This document shows positions 14,313 to 18,961 of a DNA stretch of 18,961 nt, piece by piece. Source of the stretch: Alterirhizorhabdus sp964247265 (lineage in GTDB: Bacteria; Pseudomonadota; Alphaproteobacteria; Sphingomonadales; Sphingomonadaceae); assembly GCA_964247265.1 (NCBI GenBank), contig CAXTTS010000043.1:1-18961 (forward strand), written 5' to 3'. A program made the translations under genes and the position numbers. How positions within the stretch are numbered: position 1 is the first letter of the stretch; each line of letters begins with the position of its first letter. The notes beneath the pieces were generated by a model. It saw only the letters and a program-made list of their open reading frames with translations. It ran no database searches and was not told the origin of the DNA.

Positions 14313-15383
14313 CTATGGCGCGGCGGCCTCCACCGCAAGCGGCTGCGGCGCCGGCTGCTCCAGATAGGGAAAGGCGATCTCGCTGCGCAATCCTTCGGCG
14401 GCCCAGTCGAACGCCATTCGCCCGTTCAGCTGCCGCCGCACGATCGCCGCCATCATGTTCGATCCGAACCCCGCCTTGCGCTCGGCGGCCGGGCTGGGGC
14501 CGTTGGTCTCCTGCCAGGCGATGCGGATCTCGCCATCCGTCTCCCAGCTGATCCCGACCCGGCCGCCGCCACGCGACAGCGCGCCATGCTGCTCGGCGTT
14601 GGAGAACATCTCGTGCAGCAGCAGGGCAAGCGGCTGCACCTGCGCCGGCGACAGACAGGTTGGCGGCCCGCTCAGATCGATCCGCCGGGCACCGAAGGGT
14701 TCGACCTCGGCCTGGATCAGCCGGTCGAGCCCCACCTCGCGCCAGCCGCGCTCGGCCAGCAGCGAATGGGCGCGGGCCAGTGCATCCACCCGGCCCTGTA
14801 CCGCATTGGCATAAGCGGCGGCGTCATCCGCGCGGCTCAGCCGAACGATGCCCTGCACCAGGGCGAGCGCGTTCTTCGCGCGGTGATCCACCTCGCGCAG
14901 CAGGCGGTGCTCTTCGATCTCCAGGCGCTCGGCGGCGCGTCGCTTGGTGACGTCCATCTGCGATGCGAAGAAATAGAGCAGCACGCCATCGGCGTCGTGC
15001 ACCGGGCTGATGAACAGCTGGTTCCAGAACGGGGTGCCATCCTTGCGATAATTCAGCAGGTCGATCGTGATCTCCTCCTCGGCCGCGATCGCGCGGCGGA
15101 TCTGCGCGATGGCCTCGGGGTCGGTGTCCGGCCCCTGAAGGAAGCGGCAGTTATAGCCGATCGTGTTTTCGGCCGTATGGCCGGTGAGATCGAGAAAGGC
15201 CTGGTTGGCCAGCACGATCGGATTGCCCGGCTGGCGCGGATCGGTCACCACCATCGGCATGCGCGTCCGCTCCATCGCGACGAAGGCGAGTTCGCGCCGA
15301 TCGGCGAGGCCTTGCGGCGAAAAGGCGGCAGGGAGATCGCCGGTCAGATGCATGGCCGGTTTGGCGGCTTCGGACACTGGCAT
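14313..15383 (-). CDS. Blue-light LOV-domain histidine kinase of the HWE/HisKA_2 type
   Basis: A soluble 356-residue sensor. The LOV domain (about 30-150) has the flavin-binding signature GYNCRFLQ with the photoactive Cys79, and the FMN contacts Asn111 (LLNYRKDG), Asn121 (FWNQLFISPV) and Gln142 (FFASQMDVT). All residues needed for a light-driven cysteinyl-flavin bond are present; Tyr replaces the common Arg after the first Gly. The kinase has the H-box REVDHRAKNALALVQ (His167), N-box LLHEMFSNAEQHGALS, the HWE-type W-x-E (IAWQETNGP) and GFGSNM. No receiver domain is attached and no response regulator gene is adjacent, so it must signal to an unlinked partner. The start at 15383 is chosen because it begins a compact protein; ATG 15419 would add 12 residues with GAGGTGA 13 bases upstream. 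HWE/LOV kinases in alphaproteobacteria often feed the general stress response; that link is inferred. Confidence 0.88.
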   Translation of the reverse strand: MPVSEAAKPAMHLTGDLPAAFSPQGLADRRELAFVAMERTRMPMVVTDPRQPGNPIVLANQAFLDLTGHTAENTIGYNCRFLQGPDTDPEAIAQIRRAIAAEEEITIDLLNYRKDGTPFWNQLFISPVHDADGVLLYFFASQMDVTKRRAAERLEIEEHRLLREVDHRAKNALALVQGIVRLSRADDAAAYANAVQGRVDALARAHSLLAERGWREVGLDRLIQAEVEPFGARRIDLSGPPTCLSPAQVQPLALLLHEMFSNAEQHGALSRGGGRVGISWETDGEIRIAWQETNGPSPAAERKAGFGSNMMAAIVRRQLNGRMAFDWAAEGLRSEIAFPYLEQPAPQPLAVEAAAP

Positions 15384-15442
15384 ACCTCGATAGTGAACAG
15401 GAGTGAGCAGAACGCGCATGTTCGGCCGTGGTTCACCTCGAT
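15384..15442. repeat. Paired ACCTCGAT and GTGAAC/GTTCAC words upstream of the LOV kinase
   Basis: ACCTCGAT occurs at 15384-15391 and 15435-15442. GTGAAC (15393-15398) is the reverse complement of GTTCAC (15431-15436), with a further GTTCAC at 15485-15490. They lie in the 253-base divergent spacer between the LOV kinase and the polysaccharide synthase, or partly in the kinase 5' end if the longer start is used. They may be regulator sites; no known factor is matched. The remainder of the spacer shows no open gene. Confidence 0.25.
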
Positions 15443-15571
15443 CAATGCCGCGCGGCCGGCGGGCGGCGGCGATGATGTCCCGAAGTTCACTTGCACGGGC
15501 AACGGCGTTGATGCTGGGGATCGCGCGATCCGGTCCGCCCCGCCCTGCGCGCGGCATGTGCCGAGAAGGGT

Positions 15572-15598
15572 TTGATAAGCCCGCCGATCGGCTATGAA
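15572..15598 (+). promoter_or_regulatory. Candidate promoter for the polysaccharide synthase gene
   Basis: TTGATA (15572-15577, one mismatch to TTGACA) and TATGAA (15593-15598, two mismatches to TATAAT) are separated by 15 bases. This would place the transcript start near 15605, about 30 bases before the ATG. The spacer is shorter than ideal. It is the best sigma-70-like pair in this spacer, but unproven. Confidence 0.3.
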
Positions 15599-15636
15599 CG
15601 GCCCGGCAGGGTGGGCGAGGGAAGGCACGATCGACG

Positions 15637-18600
15637 ATGGTGAGTGAAGCGCCCGTTTTCTACGACGCTTCCGGGCGCCGCCGCCGCCGCTTCCGGCTGG
15701 CGGTCGCCGCCTTCGTGCTGCTGCTGATCCTCGCGGTCGTCGGCTTCGGCGCGACGATTCTGGCGGTGGTGCCGCAAACCGCGCTGCCCTTCCCGGTGGA
15801 GCGCACCTCGCCCACCGGGCGGCACGAGGATTTCGGCCGCACCTCCGATCGCTCGCTGAAGTCGATCCTGCGCTACGCCAAGCATCTGTGGCGCGGCCCG
15901 GCCGCCAAGAGCAACGCGCCCCTCGCCATCGCCTTCCACACGCCGTGGGACGATGGCAGCGCCGCCTCGCTGCAACGCCATGTCGAGGAACTGGACTGGC
16001 TGATCCCGGGCTGGCTTTCGATCAGCGGCACCGATCATCATGTCACGGCATTTCCCGATGCGCGTGGCAAGGCCATCCTCGCCCGCGCGGTGCATCGCCC
16101 CAAGCTGCTGCCGATGGTGCAGAATGCGCTGAACGGCGAGTGGGATGGGCCGGGCATCACCGCTCTGCTGCGCGATCCGGTCGCGCGCAAGGCCACGCTC
16201 GATCGTATCGAGGCGTTGCTCGTCGCCAACAAGGCGGATGGCGCTTTCTTCGATTTCGAGGATCTGCCGGCCGCCGCGCACCCCTTCTACCAGCGTTTCC
16301 TGGCCGAGGCGCATGCCCGCTTCGCCGCGCGCAAGTGGATCGTCGCCATCGCGGTGCCGGCCGACAATCCCGAATGGGATCTCGCCGCTTATGCGCGGAT
16401 CGCCGACAAATTGTTCCTGATGGCCTATGACGAGCATTACCAGGGCGGCGATCCCGGCCCCATCGCCTCGCAGCATTGGTTCGAGCAGGTGGTCGCCCGC
16501 GCCGAGCGCGAGATCCCGCCCGATCGCATGGTCGTCGCGATCGCCTCCTACGCCTATGACTGGAAGAAGGGCGGCGAGACGGATGCGCTCTCGGTCGAGG
16601 AAGCGTGGCTGAACGCCAAGGAGTCGGGCGTCGTCCCGCGCTTCGATCCGAACAGCGGCAACAGCCGCTTCATCTATGACGATGCCGGCGTGCGCCACGA
16701 CGTGTGGCTGGCCGATGCGGCGACCGCCAACAACCAGATGGTCGCGCTCGGCCGGATGGGCGTGCGCTCGATCGCGCTGTGGCGGCTGGGAACGGAGGAT
16801 CCGTCGCTGTGGGCGCTGTTCGGGCGAGACAATCGGGTGATGCCCGCCCCCTCGGTGATCCATGCCATTCCCGCGGGCACCAATGTGGATATCGAGGGCA
16901 ATGGCGAGATCCTGCGCATTGGCCAGGTGCCGGTGACGGGCGAGCGGCGCATCACCGCCGATCCCCGCGGCGTCATCACCGATCAGACGTTCCTGCGCCT
17001 GCCTTCGCCCTATCAGGTGCAGCGCACCGGCTATCGCCCGCGCGATGTCGCGCTCACCTTCGATGACGGGCCGGATCCGCAATGGACGCCCAAGATCCTC
17101 GACATCCTCAAGGCCAAGGGGGTCAACGGCACCTTCTTCGTCATCGGCGAGAACGGGCTGACCGAGCGCGGCCTGCTGCAACGGCTGCTGCGCGAGGGGA
17201 ATGAGGTGGGCAGCCACACCTACACCCACCCCAACCTCGCCCGCGCCAGCACCAACGAGACGACGCTGGAGCTGAACTCCACCCAGCGGCTGTTCCAGGC
17301 CTTTACCGGCCATTCGCTACGCCTGTTCCGCGCGCCCTATTTCGGCGACGCGGAGCCGACGACCACGGACGAAATCGATCCGGTCTACGAAGCGCAGAAG
17401 CTCGGCTACCTGTCGGTCGGCCTCCACGTCGATCCGAACGACTGGAAGCGGCCGGGCGTGCAGGCGATCGTCGACGGCGCCGTCCAGGGCGTCGAGGCGG
17501 GCGATGCTGAGCGCAGCGGCAACATCGTGCTGCTGCACGATGCCGGCGGCGATCGATCGCAGACGGTGGAGGCGCTGCCGCTGCTGATCGACCAGCTGCG
17601 CGCCAAGGGCTATCGCTTCGTCACCGTTTCCGCGCTCGCCGGGTTGAAGCCGGGCACGGTCAATCCGCCGATCTCGTCGGGCGATCGCTTCGCCGCCGGC
17701 ACCGATCTCGGCCTGTTCCTGCTGCTCGGCTGGCTCACCATCGCGCTCAAGTGGATCTTCATGGTCGCGATCACCCTCGGCATCGCCCGCGCGCTGGCCC
17801 TGTCCGCGCTGGCGCTGATCCAGGCGCGGCGCGAGGCGCGCACCCTGTTCCCGGAGGTGGACCCCGCCACCCGCGTCACCGTGCTGATCCCCGCCTTCAA
17901 CGAGGAGCGCGTGATCGAACGCGCGGTGCGCCGCGTGCTGGACAGTCGCGATGTGTCCGTCACCGTGATCGTGATCGACGACGGATCGAAGGACCGCACC
18001 AGCGCCGTGGTGAGGCAGGCGTTCGGCGACGAGCCGCGCGTCAGGCTGCTCACGCTGGAGAATGGCGGCAAGGCCCGCGCGCTCAACCGCGCGCTCGATC
18101 TCGTCGAAAGCGACATATTGATCGCGCTGGATGCCGACACCCAGTTTGAGCCGACCACCGTCGCTCGGCTGGCGCGCTGGTTCGTCGATCCGGAGCTGGG
18201 CGCCGTCGCCGGCAACGCCAAGGTGGGCAACCGGGTCAACCTCGTCGCCGCATGGCAGGCGCTCGAATATATCACCGCGCAGAATCTGGAGCGGCGCGCG
18301 CTTGCCCGGCTGAATGCGATGACGGTGGTGCCGGGTGCTGTCGGCGCGTGGCGCACCGAGACGCTGCGCGCGGTCGGCGGCTATCCGGCCGATACGCTGG
18401 CCGAGGATCAGGATCTCACCATCGCGATCCAGCGGCGCGGCTGGAAGGTGCATTACGATCAATTTGCGGTGGCGTGGACGGAGGCGCCGGAGACGTTCCG
18501 CGCGCTCGCCAAGCAGCGTTTCCGCTGGGCGTTCGGCACGCTGCAATGCCTGTGGAAGCATGGCCGGCTGATGCGCGAGGGCCGCCCGCGCGGCCTCGCC

Positions 18601-18961
18601 CGGATCGGCCTGCCGCAGGCGGTCCTGTTCCAGATCGTGCTGGCCGCGATCTCCCCGATCATCGATCTCGCCTTGCTGTTCAGCGTGGTGGAAACGTGGA
18701 TGCGCGTGCAGGCGCATGGCTGGGCGCAGACCGAAACCGATCTCGGCCGGATGCTCACCTACTGGTTGATCTTCACCGCGATCGATCTGCTCGCCGCCAC
18801 CATCGCCTTCGCGCTCGAACGGCGCGAGAAGTGGCGGCTGCTGTGGCTGCTGGTGCCGCAGCGCATCGGCTACCGGCAGGTGATGTATTATGTCGTGCTG
18901 AAGGCCATCGTGCAGGCGCTGCGCGGGCCGAGCGTCGGCTGGGGCAAGCTGGAGCGGAGCG
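15637..18961 (+). CDS. Trifunctional GH18-like / polysaccharide deacetylase / family 2 glycosyltransferase (partial at window end)
   Basis: The frame is open from ATG 15637 to the window edge (1108 codons), so the stop is not seen; the ending ...GWGKLERS looks near the natural C terminus. After an Arg-rich start and a membrane helix (about 20-42), residues 80-400 form a GH18-like domain with DGAFFDFEDLP, where Glu208 is the candidate catalytic acid. A NodB-type deacetylase follows: TFDDGPD (Asp476, Asp477), HTYTHPN, RAPYF, DPNDW and LLHDAGG. Membrane helices near 690-725 lead to the glycosyltransferase: VLIPAFNEE, IDDGS (Asp781, Asp782), LDADT (Asp832, Asp834), EDQD (Glu923-Asp926), QRFRW (960-964). 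Three hydrophobic segments close the visible part. It likely polymerises, exports and trims an N-acetylglucosamine-type exopolysaccharide, combining jobs that PgaB and PgaC share in other bacteria. The polymer is inferred, not shown. Confidence 0.9.
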   Translation, partial: MVSEAPVFYDASGRRRRRFRLAVAAFVLLLILAVVGFGATILAVVPQTALPFPVERTSPTGRHEDFGRTSDRSLKSILRYAKHLWRGPAAKSNAPLAIAFHTPWDDGSAASLQRHVEELDWLIPGWLSISGTDHHVTAFPDARGKAILARAVHRPKLLPMVQNALNGEWDGPGITALLRDPVARKATLDRIEALLVANKADGAFFDFEDLPAAAHPFYQRFLAEAHARFAARKWIVAIAVPADNPEWDLAAYARIADKLFLMAYDEHYQGGDPGPIASQHWFEQVVARAEREIPPDRMVVAIASYAYDWKKGGETDALSVEEAWLNAKESGVVPRFDPNSGNSRFIYDDAGVRHDVWLADAATANNQMVALGRMGVRSIALWRLGTEDPSLWALFGRDNRVMPAPSVIHAIPAGTNVDIEGNGEILRIGQVPVTGERRITADPRGVITDQTFLRLPSPYQVQRTGYRPRDVALTFDDGPDPQWTPKILDILKAKGVNGTFFVIGENGLTERGLLQRLLREGNEVGSHTYTHPNLARASTNETTLELNSTQRLFQAFTGHSLRLFRAPYFGDAEPTTTDEIDPVYEAQKLGYLSVGLHVDPNDWKRPGVQAIVDGAVQGVEAGDAERSGNIVLLHDAGGDRSQTVEALPLLIDQLRAKGYRFVTVSALAGLKPGTVNPPISSGDRFAAGTDLGLFLLLGWLTIALKWIFMVAITLGIARALALSALALIQARREARTLFPEVDPATRVTVLIPAFNEERVIERAVRRVLDSRDVSVTVIVIDDGSKDRTSAVVRQAFGDEPRVRLLTLENGGKARALNRALDLVESDILIALDADTQFEPTTVARLARWFVDPELGAVAGNAKVGNRVNLVAAWQALEYITAQNLERRALARLNAMTVVPGAVGAWRTETLRAVGGYPADTLAEDQDLTIAIQRRGWKVHYDQFAVAWTEAPETFRALAKQRFRWAFGTLQCLWKHGRLMREGRPRGLARIGLPQAVLFQIVLAAISPIIDLALLFSVVETWMRVQAHGWAQTETDLGRMLTYWLIFTAIDLLAATIAFALERREKWRLLWLLVPQRIGYRQVMYYVVLKAIVQALRGPSVGWGKLERS

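Noticed and set aside
13716..15575. A 619-codon plus-strand frame over the acetyltransferase and LOV kinase.
   Set aside because: It crosses two well-supported minus-strand genes and has shadow-like composition.
15592..18717. Two long minus-strand frames (15592-17313 and 17317-18717).
   Set aside because: The plus strand is one uninterrupted protein with GH18, NodB and GT2 motifs; these are shadows.
1..18961. Mobile elements, CRISPR arrays, tRNA or rRNA genes.
   Set aside because: No transposase or integrase motif, no regularly spaced repeat and no RNA gene signature was seen on either strand.

Overview
The window is GC-rich throughout, densely packed, and reads as chromosomal DNA of an alphaproteobacterium, most likely a sphingomonad. 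This is inferred from gene content (an Entner-Doudoroff cluster in the order zwf-pgl-edd-glk-eda, an HWE-type LOV kinase, a KaiC-like/hybrid-kinase pair) and from protein flavour, not from a database search. No tRNA, rRNA, CRISPR array or insertion sequence was seen.

Layout. (1) Positions 1-4191: the end of zwf, then pgl, edd, glk and eda, all on the plus strand and overlapping or nearly touching, so one operon for glucose phosphorylation and the Entner-Doudoroff route. pgl is broken: its first 40 codons run into a stop, and the rest continues in another frame after loss of the stretch that should carry the conserved GG-x-x-P phosphate loop. (2) 4274-7772: a double-domain KaiC-like ATPase followed 7 bases later by a hybrid histidine kinase (pseudo-receiver, PAS, HisKA, HATPase, receiver). 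No kaiA or kaiB is present. (3) 7871-9200: a GNAT acetyltransferase and a YkuD-type L,D-transpeptidase. (4) 9206-13610: a two-way cluster. On the minus strand are an exported cupredoxin-like protein and a membrane-bound GGDEF-EAL protein whose genes overlap by 4 bases. Divergent from them are a DUF3034 outer-membrane-like protein and a group 1 truncated haemoglobin, 2 bases apart. (5) 13620-15383, minus strand: another GNAT enzyme and a LOV-domain HWE histidine kinase. (6) 15637 to the window end: a very large membrane protein joining a GH18-like domain, a polysaccharide deacetylase and a family 2 glycosyltransferase. It runs off the edge, apparently close to its natural C terminus.

How they may work together. 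The first block is central carbon metabolism. The rest is rich in signalling (KaiC-like switch, two histidine kinases, one cyclic-di-GMP enzyme) and envelope functions (L,D-transpeptidase, exopolysaccharide synthase, outer-membrane barrel). The strongest candidate for an undescribed system is the divergent cupredoxin / GGDEF-EAL / DUF3034 / truncated-haemoglobin cluster, which could tie copper, oxygen or nitric-oxide chemistry at the cell envelope to cyclic-di-GMP. That role is inference. The second is the KaiC-like ATPase with its own hybrid kinase, placed directly behind the sugar operon.
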